Assembly (NCBI GenBank): GCA_035934385.1
Contig: DASYXY010000070.1
Span: forward strand, 1 to 64,000
From: CF-118 sp035934385
GTDB taxonomy: Bacteria; Chloroflexota; Dormibacteria; Dormibacterales; Dormibacteraceae
Direction of reading: 5' to 3'
DNA: 64,000 nt
Shown here: piece by piece, positions 24,711 to 33,413 of the stretch
Layout of the letters: every line of letters begins with the position of its first letter
Position numbering within the stretch: position 1 is the stretch's first letter
Notes under the pieces: generated by a model
The model's input: the letters and a program-made list of their open reading frames with translations, nothing else
Told to the model about the DNA's origin: nothing
The model's database searches: none
Position numbers and translations under genes: made by a program

Positions 24711-25469
24711 CTAAGCGAGCGCGAAGTCGACCTCGACCTGGACGGTGACGTCGAGCTCTCCAACGGGCACCTGGGTCTGGTCCACGGCCGCTGCGTTCGG
24801 GGCGAGGCTGTAGATCGGCGACCGGCTGACCGAGGTCTGGTCGGTGATGCGCAGGACCTGGCCGAGCTGCACGCCCGCGGCCTTCGCCATGTCGCCGGCT
24901 CTGCTCCTTGCATCTGCGATCGCCAGCGTGCGCGCCTCGGCCTGAGCTGCCTTTGGATCGTTGAGTCCGAAGCTGACGCTGATGCGCATGGCGCCGCCCT
25001 CCTGGACGAGCGCATCGAGCGCGGTGCCGACGTTGTCGACGTTGTGCCACTTCAGGTCGAGGGAGAGGCCAGCCTGGTAGCCGGTGATAACCGCTCTGCC
25101 GTCGGGCGAGTACATCGGCCCGATCGAATAGCCGCCGGTGTTGATCTCCTTGTCAGGGACACCAAGGCTCTTGGCCTTGGCGATCAGCTTGTTCGCCTGC
25201 GCAGCGAGGTCACGCTGGGCGCCGCTGGCCGTCGACGACTGGGTCTCGACGCCGACGTTGATGAAGGCGATATCCGGGCGCTTGCTGACTGTCGCGTCAC
25301 CGGTGGTGAGTACACCGGGGTTGAAGTACGACGTGTTCGCGGCCACGTTGGTGAGAGGCGTCTGCAGGATCGTCGGCCGGTTGGCGGTGACGACCACGAG
25401 GGCCACGACCAACGCGGTGACGACTCCGGTGGTGATGCTGACGAGGACTTGACGGGCGGCTGGCGACAT
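24711..25469 (-). CDS. SIMPL-domain (DUF541) protein, membrane anchored
   Basis: 252 residues with one N-terminal transmembrane helix (about 8-28) and an outer SIMPL/DUF541 domain. Typical segments are GVLTTGDATVSKRPDIAFIN, GVPDKEINTGGYSIGPMYSP, ITGYQAGLSLDLKWHNVDNV and the repeat of A-x2-D-A-x2-A toward the end. Relatives (BP26/OMP28, YggE) are periplasmic stress-linked proteins that may form channels. ATG 25469 was chosen because AGGAGG lies about 12 bases upstream and the longer frame adds only a poor lead. A terminator hairpin sits just upstream, separating it from the gene at 25588. Confidence 0.88.
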   Translation of the reverse strand: MSPAARQVLVSITTGVVTALVVALVVVTANRPTILQTPLTNVAANTSYFNPGVLTTGDATVSKRPDIAFINVGVETQSSTASGAQRDLAAQANKLIAKAKSLGVPDKEINTGGYSIGPMYSPDGRAVITGYQAGLSLDLKWHNVDNVGTALDALVQEGGAMRISVSFGLNDPKAAQAEARTLAIADARSRAGDMAKAAGVQLGQVLRITDQTSVSRSPIYSLAPNAAAVDQTQVPVGELDVTVQVEVDFALA

Positions 25470-25533
25470 GGTTCTTTGCGACCTCCTCTTTGGAAGCGCG
25501 AACGACACTCGCCAGCCGCACGTAACGAGGGCC

Positions 25534-25567
25534 AAAAAGGAAGGAGGCCCGTGGTTGGGCCTCCTTC
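25534..25567 (-). terminator. Rho-independent terminator
   Basis: A perfect 11-bp stem GAAGGAGGCCC / GGGCCTCCTTC (25540-25550 and 25557-25567) with a 6-base loop, followed on the minus strand by CTTTTT. It lies 20 bp after the stop of the small membrane protein gene at 25588 and ends its transcript. Confidence 0.88.
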
Positions 25568-25587
25568 ACGACACGCACATCCGGAAG

Positions 25588-25833
25588 TTACTTACCGATC
25601 GGGTCCGCCGAATCCACGGCGTGTACCGGGATGGCCTTGTACGACTGCGAGTCGGGCCCTGGCACCTCGTGGTCGAACGCGAACGACTTCGTGACGGTTG
25701 GGGCGACGGCTGGACCTGAGGTGCTGCGCAGCGTGTAGACGCCGGTCAGCCCGATGGCGAGGGCGCAGAACAGCGCCACGATTAGGACGAGCGAACGGGT
25801 CGAAAAGCGGACGGGGTTGTTTCTGATCTCCAA
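25588..25833 (-). CDS. Small single-pass membrane protein, unknown
   Basis: 81 residues starting from a TTG at 25833, chosen because GGAGGG lies eight bases upstream and no better start exists. One helix (about 14-34, SLVLIVALFCALAIGLTGVY) is followed by an outer tail of about 45 residues ending HAVDSADPIGK. It is transcribed away from the LuxR-NHL gene and shares its intergenic region, which holds a 29-bp palindrome. It could be a partner or target of that regulator; this rests on position only. Confidence 0.65.
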   Translation of the reverse strand: MEIRNNPVRFSTRSLVLIVALFCALAIGLTGVYTLRSTSGPAVAPTVTKSFAFDHEVPGPDSQSYKAIPVHAVDSADPIGK

Positions 25834-25936
25834 CGTCGTGGCCCTCCTTGGGCGGTGGGACCTGGCCGGGGTGGCCGAGGTCGATGGGCCTGACGGTATG
25901 GGCGCCTGGAAGCCCTGGCCAGCGGGCAAAGGACCC

Positions 25937-25965
25937 AAACAGGTACCTGGTCCAGGTACCTGTTT
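25937..25965. promoter_or_regulatory. 29-bp nested palindrome, candidate operator
   Basis: A perfect odd palindrome with 14-bp arms (AAACAGGTACCTGG, centre T, CCAGGTACCTGTTT). Inside it are two copies of the palindrome CAGGTACCTG (25940-25949 and 25953-25962) spaced 13 bp apart. It lies 25 bp before the LuxR-NHL start and upstream of the divergent small gene. It is a good candidate binding site for that LuxR-type domain. The TTTTT after it could instead make it a terminator, but no gene on the plus strand ends here. Confidence 0.6.
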
Positions 25966-25989
25966 TTGGCGTTCAATACGGCAGGCACA

Positions 25990-27395
25990 ATGAGCGCAAG
26001 CTCGAGCGGGGGCGGTCCGGCCCGGCTCAGCCGCCGGGAGATGGAAGTTGCGCGCTTGGTCGCCGAGGGCCTGACCAACCGCGAGATCGCCACTCGCCTG
26101 TTTCTCTCCGAGCGAACTGTCGACGGCCACCTCGAGCACGTGCGCGAGAAGCTGGGCGTCAACTCGCGGGCCCAGGTCGCCGCCTGGGTGACCAAACAGG
26201 GAGAGGCGCCCGTGCTGCCAACGGCTCCGGCGCCGCCCACCGCAAGGGCGGGGGCACTCCAACGAATCTCGAAGCGGTGGTGGGTGGCGGGGTCAGCAGT
26301 GCTGCTGGTGGTCGTGGAAGCAGTCGTCGTGCTCCAGGTGGTCGAGTCGCAAGGACCCACCATCGTGACGGTTGCCGGCGCCGACCCTGGGAAGCAGAAT
26401 TACCCGACTGGCGGCAACACAGGCGATGGTGGCTTGGCCACCAACGCGGCGCTCGCGCTGCCAAGCGACGTAGCCATTGCTTCAAACGGGTTCTACATCG
26501 CGGACTATCGCAATCTACGGGTGCGATTCGTCGACAGGGCCACCCGCCACATCGAGACGGTCGCTGGCGGGGGAGCTTTGCCTCTGAAACAGGGCAGCGT
26601 CGCCACCTCTGTGAAGCTGGGATTCCCTAGCAATGTGGCCGTCGACGGCCGGGGCCACCTCTACTTCCTTACGAACGAGAACCAAGATTTGCAGGTGTGG
26701 ACGGTCGACGACGCTGGCTTGGTGCAGCCGGTAGTGCAGCTGCCTCCGTCAGGAAACGAGCCGGCTGACTTCTTCGCCGACCCGGTTGGGGCGCTGGCGA
26801 TCGCGACCGACGGGACCATATACATCGCGGACAGGGCCGGCAGCCGAATCTGGAGGACCAGCACCGGCAACGCCGCCCCCGCTCCCTTCGCCGGCACCGG
26901 GCACTACGGATACAGCGGCGACTCGGGGCCAGCAACAGCCGCCATGATCGATTCGCCCGTCGGTCTGGCGCTGGACGAGAAACGCGGATACCTCTATTTC
27001 GCGGACGGCGGCAACAGCTGCATCCGCCGCATCAGCCTCACCGCAGACGTCATTTCGCGTTTCGCCGGGAGCTGCCAGGCTTTTGGTGACACTGGAGATG
27101 GGGGCCCGGCCAATCAGGCCACTCTGAGTATCCCCGCGGGCGTCGCGGTTGGTCGAAACGGGACCGTGTTCATCTCGGACACGGGCAACTACCGGGTGCG
27201 CGAGGTCACGCCGGCCGGAACGATCGTGGGCCTCGCGGGTACGGCCAAGGCTTCTTCTACGGCGATGGCGTGCCCGCAAGGAACGCGGCTTTCAGCGCCC
27301 CGACGGCGCTGGCTGTCGATCGATCCAACGGCGACCTGCTCATAGTCGACACGCTGAGTCAACGGGTGCGCGCGGTGCTCGGGGCGTCGCCATGA
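25990..27395 (+). CDS. Membrane-anchored LuxR-type regulator with extracytoplasmic NHL propeller (frameshifted)
   Basis: Residues 13-68 are a GerE/LuxR helix-turn-helix (LSRREMEVARLVAEGLTNRE, then LSERTVDGHLEHVREKLGV). Residues about 97-118 form one transmembrane helix, and the rest is an outer propeller of NHL repeats (NGFYIADYRNLRVRFVD, GTIYIADRAGSRIW, VFISDTGNYRVREV). The uninterrupted frame leaves the family pattern after VGLAGT near 27243 and stops at 27345. The -1 frame continues it perfectly (GFFYGDGVPARNAAFSAPTA, LLIVDTLSQRVRAVL) to a TGA at 27393-27395. One missing G in the GGTACGGCC run would explain this. The restored stop overlaps the next gene's ATG as ATGA. Real mutation or sequencing error cannot be told apart here. 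Confidence 0.85.
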
Positions 27396-28612
27396 GCTCA
27401 GCGCGCCTGGGCCTGATCGTGCTCTTGGTCCTGCTCGGGCCTGCCTGCAACAACAGCGTTCAGGCTCCTCAGCCACAAATCGTGATCGCCAGCGACTTTC
27501 CGTTTACGGCTGAGGAAGGGCCGTCGATGCATGACGCGATCCAGCTTGCCGTGGCTCAGAACTCGACCGTTCGCGGCTACCGCATCGCGTATGAGCCGTT
27601 CGACGACTCGCTCGGCAGGGCCGCCTGGCCAGAGAAAGGCCTCCAGAACCTGAAGAGCATGTTTGCCGATCCCCGCGTGCTGGGGATGGTCGGCCCCTTC
27701 AATTCATATATGGCTCAAGAGGAGATCCCGCGTGCGAGTGGGGAGGGTCTGGTGATGGTGAGTCCTTCCGCCACCAACCCGTGCCTCACCGAGCCCCCGC
27801 TCTGCGATGCAGACATCGCGTCGGCTCATGAAAGCGGCACGAACAGCTTCTTTCGAGTCGCACCTCGAGATCCGCTTCAGGGGAGGGCGATGGCGAGTTT
27901 CGCTGTTCAGCTGGGCGTCAAGCGCGTGGCTGCGGTCAACATCTGGACCGCCCCGCCTTTTGGGCGCGGCGAACCGTATGTTGCGGAGTTCGCTAGCGAG
28001 CTGTCCGCTCATGGAGGTGAGATCGTGGTGCCACTGCGGGAAGCGCCACGGTCGACCCATGACTACACCGACTTCCTGGCGCAGGCGAAACTTGCAGGTG
28101 CCGCGGCGATTTACGCCGTCGGAGATGGCGACGGTGGCATCTGCGACATCCGCAAGCAAATGGGGACGGACTTCAAGTATCTGTTCTTTACGGACGGAGT
28201 TACAGGCGATGACAGTTGCCTCAAGGACGCCGGCTCAACCCCCACCATATTCGGTACTTACGGCGGCGTCGACGCTCGCCTCAGCTCCGACCCTGCTGCG
28301 AGGGCGACCGTTGCCGCATTTCGTGCGGCGTACCCCCACACGCCAATCACCCAATACACATTCGCGGCTTACGACTGTGCTCGAATCCTCATCGAGGCAA
28401 TGGGACGAGCGATCGACGCGAAGGGAGGTGGTGTTCCGACGAGATTGGAGGTTCTGCGACAGATCACGGGAGCCGAATTCCCGGCCGGAGCTACGGGGAC
28501 CTATTCCTTTCTGCCCAGCGGCGACGCGCGCTCACCGATGATGTCGATCTGGGGTGTGAAGGATAACCACTGGTACTACATCGACCGGATAGACCTGAAC
28601 TCGTCGTCGTAG
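27392..28612 (+). CDS. Ligand-binding lipoprotein, branched-chain amino acid ABC/receptor type (Peripla_BP_6)
   Basis: A 406-residue type I periplasmic binding protein. The lipoprotein signal ends LVLLGPAC. The fold shows LGMVGPFNSYMAQEEIPRAS, LVMVSPSATNPCL, SFFRVAPRDPLQGRAMASFA, VKRVAAVNIW and IYAVGDGDG, as in LivJ/AmiC-like proteins. No ABC permease or ATPase genes follow, so it is not an ordinary importer subunit. Its ATG overlaps the stop of the repaired LuxR-NHL frame, so the pair is probably co-translated. I infer that it may present a ligand to that membrane regulator. Confidence 0.9.
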   Translation: MSSARLGLIVLLVLLGPACNNSVQAPQPQIVIASDFPFTAEEGPSMHDAIQLAVAQNSTVRGYRIAYEPFDDSLGRAAWPEKGLQNLKSMFADPRVLGMVGPFNSYMAQEEIPRASGEGLVMVSPSATNPCLTEPPLCDADIASAHESGTNSFFRVAPRDPLQGRAMASFAVQLGVKRVAAVNIWTAPPFGRGEPYVAEFASELSAHGGEIVVPLREAPRSTHDYTDFLAQAKLAGAAAIYAVGDGDGGICDIRKQMGTDFKYLFFTDGVTGDDSCLKDAGSTPTIFGTYGGVDARLSSDPAARATVAAFRAAYPHTPITQYTFAAYDCARILIEAMGRAIDAKGGGVPTRLEVLRQITGAEFPAGATGTYSFLPSGDARSPMMSIWGVKDNHWYYIDRIDLNSSS

Positions 28613-28642
28613 GCCTGGTCGCCTTGGGTACTCTCTTATCGC

Positions 28643-28718
28643 GCCGGCGTAGCTCAATTGGCAGAGCAGCTGTTTTGTAAACAGCAGGTTACGGGTTCGA
28701 TTCCTGTCGCCGGCTCCA
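28643..28718 (+). tRNA. tRNA-Thr (TGT anticodon)
   Basis: A 76-nt cloverleaf with encoded CCA. The acceptor is GCCGGCG paired with CGCCGGC, the D arm contains GCTCAATTGGCAGAGC, the loop is TTTGTAA with anticodon TGT, and the T arm is ACGGGTTCGATTCCTGT. It reads ACA codons. Confidence 0.97.
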
Positions 28719-28782
28719 GTCGGCTACTGATCGCCCGCCCCTTCGGCGGACGGAGCTGAGTTAGCGACACAATGTTTCGTGC

Positions 28783-29211
28783 GTGAGCGATGACGTCCTG
28801 GCCGAAGCGCCGACCGCGAATGTTTTCGCGGCCGCAGGCGGCGAGCCGGCCTTTCGAGAGCTCGTGGGACGGTTCTACGCGGCAGTGGCGATTGACCCCG
28901 TCCTCCGCGCTGTCTACCCCGAGCAAGACCTCTCCGGGGCCACCGAGCGCCTGACGCTTTTCCTGATCCAGTATTGGGGCGGGCCCAGCACGTACTCGCA
29001 ACAGCGCGGCCACCCGCGGCTGCGCCTACGGCACCAGCCGTTCGCGATCGGCCGGCGGGAGCGAGACGCTTGGCTCGGACACATGACCGCGGCGGTCGAA
29101 TCGCTGGCATTTGTGCCGGCCGTCAGGAAGGCATTGCTCGACTACTTCGACGCCGCTTCGGCTGCGATGATCAACACCGGAGGGAGTGATGGACAGCAAA
29201 CACCGGACTGA
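28783..29211 (+). CDS. glbO: Group II truncated haemoglobin (trHbO)
   Basis: A 142-residue 2-over-2 globin, a cytosolic haem protein handling O2, NO or peroxide. Group II signs are FYAAVAIDPVLRAVYPEQDL (Tyr in the B/E region), FLIQYWGGPSTYSQQRGHPR and the proximal His in LRLRHQPFAIGRRERDAWL, with Trp at the G8 position. The GTG start follows a CACAAT box by nine bases, fitting a near-leaderless mRNA. Its 3' end overlaps the DinB gene by 23 bp, and the start of that gene has its own GGAGGGAG site inside this one. Confidence 0.94.
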   Translation: MSDDVLAEAPTANVFAAAGGEPAFRELVGRFYAAVAIDPVLRAVYPEQDLSGATERLTLFLIQYWGGPSTYSQQRGHPRLRLRHQPFAIGRRERDAWLGHMTAAVESLAFVPAVRKALLDYFDAASAAMINTGGSDGQQTPD

Positions 29212-29656
29212 GCTTCTGCAGAAATACCGCACCGGCCACCAGGCGGTGGTGGAGGCGGTGGCCGGCATGCGCGACGACGAGCTGGACCGCTCGCCAGGCA
29301 CGGACGACTGGACGCCGCGCCAGATCGTTCACCACATCGCCGACAGCGAGATGACGTCGGCCATCCGGCTGCGCAAGCTCGTGGCAGAGGACAACCCGAC
29401 GATCGTCGGCTACGACGAGAAGGTTTTCGCTGAGAGCCTGACCCGTGACCGGCCCATCGAGCCGTCGCTCGAGGCGGTGCGCTGGGCTCGCGAGTCGACG
29501 CTGCAGATTCTCGAACGCCTCTCCGAGGACGAGTGGAAGAAAGCCGGCACGCACACCGAGCTCGGGCCGTACTCGGTCGAAAGATGGCTCGACGTTTACG
29601 CCAACCACTGCCACGACCACGCCGCCCAGATCAAGCGAGCTCGAGGTGTGGCATGA
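29189..29656 (+). CDS. DinB-family four-helix protein
   Basis: 155 residues of the DinB/YfiT superfamily. Metal-type histidines are in RQIVHHIADSEMTSA and in the C-terminal YANHCHDHAAQIKRAR. Relatives include thiol-dependent metalloenzymes that use bacillithiol or mycothiol, and many of unknown role. ATG 29189 is preceded by GGAGGGAG. Its stop overlaps the peptidase start as ATGA, and it begins inside the globin gene, so globin, DinB and peptidase form one coupled operon. Confidence 0.9.
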   Translation: MDSKHRTELLQKYRTGHQAVVEAVAGMRDDELDRSPGTDDWTPRQIVHHIADSEMTSAIRLRKLVAEDNPTIVGYDEKVFAESLTRDRPIEPSLEAVRWARESTLQILERLSEDEWKKAGTHTELGPYSVERWLDVYANHCHDHAAQIKRARGVA

Positions 29657-31059
29657 GCAAGACCAGCACCACGGCCACGCTCGAAAAGGCACTCGCAAGG
29701 GCCCGCGCGCGGCGCGACGCCGACCTCGACGACCTGATGGAAGAGGTGCGCATCCCATCGATCAGCGCGCTCGAACAGCACCGGCCAGACTGCGTGCGCA
29801 ACGCCGAGTGGCTGGTCACCCGCTTCGAGCGCATGGGATTCAAGGCGCTCCTGGTCAACGAGCCCCGCGAAGGCAAGCCCGTCGTCGTCGCGGAGTGGAA
29901 CGGCGCGCCGGGCAAGCCGCACCTGACGATCTATGGCCACTACGACGTGCAGCCTGCCGACCCGGTCGACAAGTGGGAGTCGCCCGCGTTCGAGCCCCAG
30001 GTGCGCAACGGAAACCTGTTCGCGCGTGGGGCCTGCGACAACAAGGGCGACCACATGACCGCGATCAAAGCGGTCGAGCACCTCGCCGCGTCGGGCGAGC
30101 TGCCGCTGAACATCCGCTTCCTGATCGAGGGCGAGGAGGAGAGCGCGGGCCACTCGCTCCCCCAATACCTGCGCAAGCACGGCAAAGACCTGCATACGGA
30201 TGCAGTGCTCGTCTGGGACGGCGGTTTCGACCCGCTCGGGCGGCCTGTGTTGGCGACAGCGCTCCGCGGCATCCTCTACGTCGAGATCCACGCGCGCGGC
30301 GCCGCCGTCGACCTGCACTCGGGTACGTTTGGCGGCAACGCTCCGAATCCGCTCAACACCCTGGGACGAATCGTCGGAGCGCTGAAGGATGCCAACGGCC
30401 ACGTCACCATCCCGGACTTCTATGACGATGTCCGCCCTCCGTCGGCAGAGGAGCTCGCGCAGTGGCGTCAGGATGACGGTCGGTTCAAGGAGGAAGCGCT
30501 GAAGTTGACCGGCGCGCGGTCGCTCGAAGGAGAGCCGGAGTTCCTCGTGCTCGAGCGAGCCGGAAGCAGGCCGACCCTGGATGTCAACGGGATGCTCGGG
30601 GGATTCGTCGAAAAGGGTGAGAAGACGGTCATCCCCGCGACCGCGTTCGCCAAGGTGAGCATGCGGCTCGTGCCCGACCAGGACTGGCAGAAGATCCTGA
30701 AGTCGCTCGAGCGGTATGTGCAGACGCTTACAACCCCAGGGGTAGAGGTGCATGTGGACAAGCTCGGCTCGGCGCCACCGGTCCTCAGCGCCGCAGACCA
30801 TGCCGCAGCGCGGGCCCTGCAGACCGCCTTCGAGGAGGCGTTCGGCAAGAAGACGTCACTCGTACGCGAGGGCGGCTCGATTCCGGTCGCGTTGGACTTT
30901 CAGGAAGCGGTCGGCGCGCCCTTGGTCATCAGCGGCATCAGCCAGGCGGACAACGCCGTGCACTCACCCAACGAGCACCTGCTGATCAGCCAGTACCACA
31001 CGGGCATCGAGGCGCTGATCCGGTTCATCTGCAGGTTTGCGGAGAGCGGCAGCGCCTGA
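29653..31059 (+). CDS. M20-family metallopeptidase (dipeptidase)
   Basis: 468 residues of the M20/M28 zinc peptidases, carnosinase/CPG2 type. Metal and catalytic residues are in LTIYGHYDVQPAD, FARGACDNKGDHM, IRFLIEGEEESAGH (catalytic Glu pair) and VLVWDGG, with a final His in NAVHSPNEHLL. Residues about 210-380 form the dimerisation lid (AVDLHSGTFGGNAPNP). The absence of a signal means a cytosolic enzyme cutting short peptides. It is co-translated with DinB through the ATGA overlap. Confidence 0.93.
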   Translation: MSKTSTTATLEKALARARARRDADLDDLMEEVRIPSISALEQHRPDCVRNAEWLVTRFERMGFKALLVNEPREGKPVVVAEWNGAPGKPHLTIYGHYDVQPADPVDKWESPAFEPQVRNGNLFARGACDNKGDHMTAIKAVEHLAASGELPLNIRFLIEGEEESAGHSLPQYLRKHGKDLHTDAVLVWDGGFDPLGRPVLATALRGILYVEIHARGAAVDLHSGTFGGNAPNPLNTLGRIVGALKDANGHVTIPDFYDDVRPPSAEELAQWRQDDGRFKEEALKLTGARSLEGEPEFLVLERAGSRPTLDVNGMLGGFVEKGEKTVIPATAFAKVSMRLVPDQDWQKILKSLERYVQTLTTPGVEVHVDKLGSAPPVLSAADHAAARALQTAFEEAFGKKTSLVREGGSIPVALDFQEAVGAPLVISGISQADNAVHSPNEHLLISQYHTGIEALIRFICRFAESGSA

Positions 31060-31067
31060 TCCAGGAC

Positions 31068-31811
31068 TCAGTCGCCAGCTGACTTGCGCTCAATCCGGTA
31101 GTGCAGGCGGGCCATGCGGTAGCGGTAGAACCAGAGCACGTGGTCGGTCCTCAGCTCGCCGCCCGTTCCCGGATAGACGGTGAAGAGCTCGGCGATCGGC
31201 GTGCGCCGCGCGCTGACCTCGCCGCCCCCGCGCGCGATCGTCAGGTACATACCGGGTTCGCCGAACCTGTGCCCCTTGGACACCAGCCGCAGCGCGCCGT
31301 TCTCACCGTTCTCTGGTCGAAGCAGAACGATGCAGTGGCCGTTGGGCAGCGGAAACGCGACGCGCACCAGCGAAGGCTGTCCATCGAGTCGGAACACTGA
31401 ATACACGCCGGCATAGATCACGCGCTGTGAGTCGTGATAGCGGCGCAGCCACGCGGATTCCCCATCGATCTCGAAAACGTCGCTGGTGACGCCGGTCGCG
31501 GCCTCCATCACGTCGATCGGCACGCGGAGCTGATCGAGGTGCTCGGCGTGCATCGCGCGAATCGCCCGTGCGCCGGCGCCGGCGAAGAACGACCACCGCG
31601 CCCAGAGGTCCATGCGATACATGGACGTGTCGGTGTAGAAGCGGCGGACCTCTTCAGAAACCGCGGCCGGATCGAACCCGTCGGAGGCCAACGCATCGAA
31701 CGAATCAAGAAGGCCCCGCGCTCGCGCGGGTGCGGTGCCGAGCCAGCCGACACCGACCCTGCGAGTGGCGCCGACCGGCGCGTCGAGCCAGGGATGGCCG
31801 GACAGCGCCAC
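31068..31811 (-). CDS. Conserved-looking protein of unknown function
   Basis: 247 residues from the GTG at 31811. No family recognised. It has mixed alpha/beta character with regions such as VYSVFRLDGQPSLVRVAFPL and LYRYRMARLHYRIERK-like basic ends. The open frame extends 16 codons further upstream (AIDWLTQRWVQATGRRV) to a stop without any ATG/GTG/TTG. Those residues look protein-like, so the true start may be a non-standard codon. It converges with the M20 peptidase and diverges from the methyltransferase at 31921. Confidence 0.65.
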   Translation of the reverse strand: MALSGHPWLDAPVGATRRVGVGWLGTAPARARGLLDSFDALASDGFDPAAVSEEVRRFYTDTSMYRMDLWARWSFFAGAGARAIRAMHAEHLDQLRVPIDVMEAATGVTSDVFEIDGESAWLRRYHDSQRVIYAGVYSVFRLDGQPSLVRVAFPLPNGHCIVLLRPENGENGALRLVSKGHRFGEPGMYLTIARGGGEVSARRTPIAELFTVYPGTGGELRTDHVLWFYRYRMARLHYRIERKSAGD

Positions 31812-31920
31812 GCGGCGGCCTGTCGCCTGGACCCACCGCTGTGTGAGCCAGTCGATCGCTTAGCCGCGCCGCTCACCCAGCCACATTGCTTCTGATTGTG
31901 AGGGCAGTACCATCCCCGGC

Positions 31921-32745
31921 ATGACGGCGGGCGAGGCGGGGCCGGTCTACGCGCTCGGAGCCGACGCCCCAGAGCGACAGCGCCTCCGCCAGCAGGCCAA
32001 GGAGCTGAGGGCACACAGCGAGGCGCTACTCGATCGGGTAGGCGCCGCGCCAGGCTGGCGAGCGATCGATCTCGGGTGCGGGCCCCTCGGCGTGCTGGAC
32101 ATCCTTTCGGAGCGCGTTGGTCCCTCCGGGAGCGTGATCGGCCTGGACTACGACCCGGTCAACGTCGCCATGGCGCGCGACTTCGTTGGTGAGCATCGTC
32201 TGGCGAACGTCGAGGTAATGGAGAGTGACGCCAGAAACACAGGACTGCCCGAATCGTCCTTTGACCTTGTACACGCCCGTACGCTGTTGATCAACCTTCC
32301 CGAACCGGCCGAGGTCGTGTCAGAGATGGTCCGGCTTGCCAGGCCAGGCGGTTGGGTGGCCGCGATGGAGCCGGACGTGCGCAACATGGTCTGCTACCCG
32401 CCGATACCGGCGTGGGACCGAATGCAGGAGCTCTTTGAGCAGTCCTATGTAGCCGACGGTGCCGACCCTTTGATGGGCCGGCGCCTTTCCAGCCTGCTGT
32501 GGGATGCAGGGCTCGTGGACATCGGTGTGGAGCCCAGGGCCGAAGCGTTTCCGTTAGGCCACTCTCGCCGCACCATCAGGGCCGACATTCTTCGCGCGAT
32601 GCGGCCCAAGCTGATACAGCGGGGCATGGCCGGCGAACAAGAGCTGGGTGAGATCGATACGGCATTTCGGAAACATCTCGAAAATCCCCGCACGCTGCTG
32701 TGCCAGTCTCTCTTCATGGCCTGGGGTCGCAAGCCGGCGGCCTAG
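31921..32745 (+). CDS. Class I SAM-dependent methyltransferase
   Basis: 274 residues. SAM-binding motif I is AIDLGCGPLGVLDILSERVG, followed by VIGLDYDPVNVAMARDFV, FDLVHARTLLINLPEP (motif IV) and VRLARPGGWVAAMEPD. The C-terminal half has helices seen in small-molecule or polyketide methyltransferases. Acceptor unknown. TACCAT at 31908-31913 lies seven bases before the ATG, with TTGCTT 16 bp further upstream as a possible -35, fitting a leaderless mRNA. The next gene starts 5 bp after its stop. Confidence 0.93.
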   Translation: MTAGEAGPVYALGADAPERQRLRQQAKELRAHSEALLDRVGAAPGWRAIDLGCGPLGVLDILSERVGPSGSVIGLDYDPVNVAMARDFVGEHRLANVEVMESDARNTGLPESSFDLVHARTLLINLPEPAEVVSEMVRLARPGGWVAAMEPDVRNMVCYPPIPAWDRMQELFEQSYVADGADPLMGRRLSSLLWDAGLVDIGVEPRAEAFPLGHSRRTIRADILRAMRPKLIQRGMAGEQELGEIDTAFRKHLENPRTLLCQSLFMAWGRKPAA

Positions 32746-32750
32746 GCGCA

Positions 32751-33413
32751 GTGGGCCAGTTCTCGGACGACGGCCAGTTCTGGTGGGACGGCACAACCTG
32801 GGTGGCGACGTCGCAGATCGTGCTGCCTCAATTCCCACCGACCGAGTTCGAGCAGTCGGGAAAGCTCGAGATTGCCCGCAGCCGATGGAGAACAGTTGGG
32901 AAGCTCTATGCCGTGAACCAGTTTGGCTTCCCCGTGCTAACCCCGGTCACCGGCGTACCGCTGCTCGTCCTGATGCAGCAGGCGCTCAGCTTTTACAGGT
33001 CGTGGACGCTCGAGCAGCTCGCGCTCGCGACCGCATACTTGCTCGGTCCAGAAGAACCGGTGCTCGCCAGCGAGCTTGGCTGGCGAAACCGGGGGCGGGA
33101 CATGGCGGTGGCCGTTACTCCTGCCCACGTCGTCGTGTATCGCATCGATTCGAGCGAGGGCCAGCCGCGATGGGTCGCACTGGCCCGGCGCCTGGATGAA
33201 GTGACGATCGAGTACGTCCGGCCGTTCGACTGGGGACGGATCCGCGAGGCATATCCGGTGACGGAAGCCATTCCTTTTGGTCCGTCTCTCATGATCAGCG
33301 TCGGTGATGGACGCTGGGCGATCCAGGGCTTCTGGACAGTGTTCAAGCCGAAACCGGTGCTCGAGGCGTGGCAGCGAGGGCGGGACTCGTCTCCAGTCGA
33401 CGCTTCGTCTTAG
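32751..33413 (+). CDS. Protein with N-terminal WW-like DUF2510-type motif, unknown
   Basis: 220 residues from the GTG at 32751, chosen because it sits just after the methyltransferase stop and starts the recognisable motif. The opening FSDDGQFWWDGTTWVATS is like the DUF2510 motif of actinobacterial membrane or secretion-associated proteins. The rest is alpha/beta without transmembrane helices, with a segment PAHVVVYRIDSS and FMISVGDGRW-like strands that recall PH-like domains. Function unknown. It converges with the ROK kinase gene (4-bp overlap). Confidence 0.72.
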   Translation: MGQFSDDGQFWWDGTTWVATSQIVLPQFPPTEFEQSGKLEIARSRWRTVGKLYAVNQFGFPVLTPVTGVPLLVLMQQALSFYRSWTLEQLALATAYLLGPEEPVLASELGWRNRGRDMAVAVTPAHVVVYRIDSSEGQPRWVALARRLDEVTIEYVRPFDWGRIREAYPVTEAIPFGPSLMISVGDGRWAIQGFWTVFKPKPVLEAWQRGRDSSPVDASS

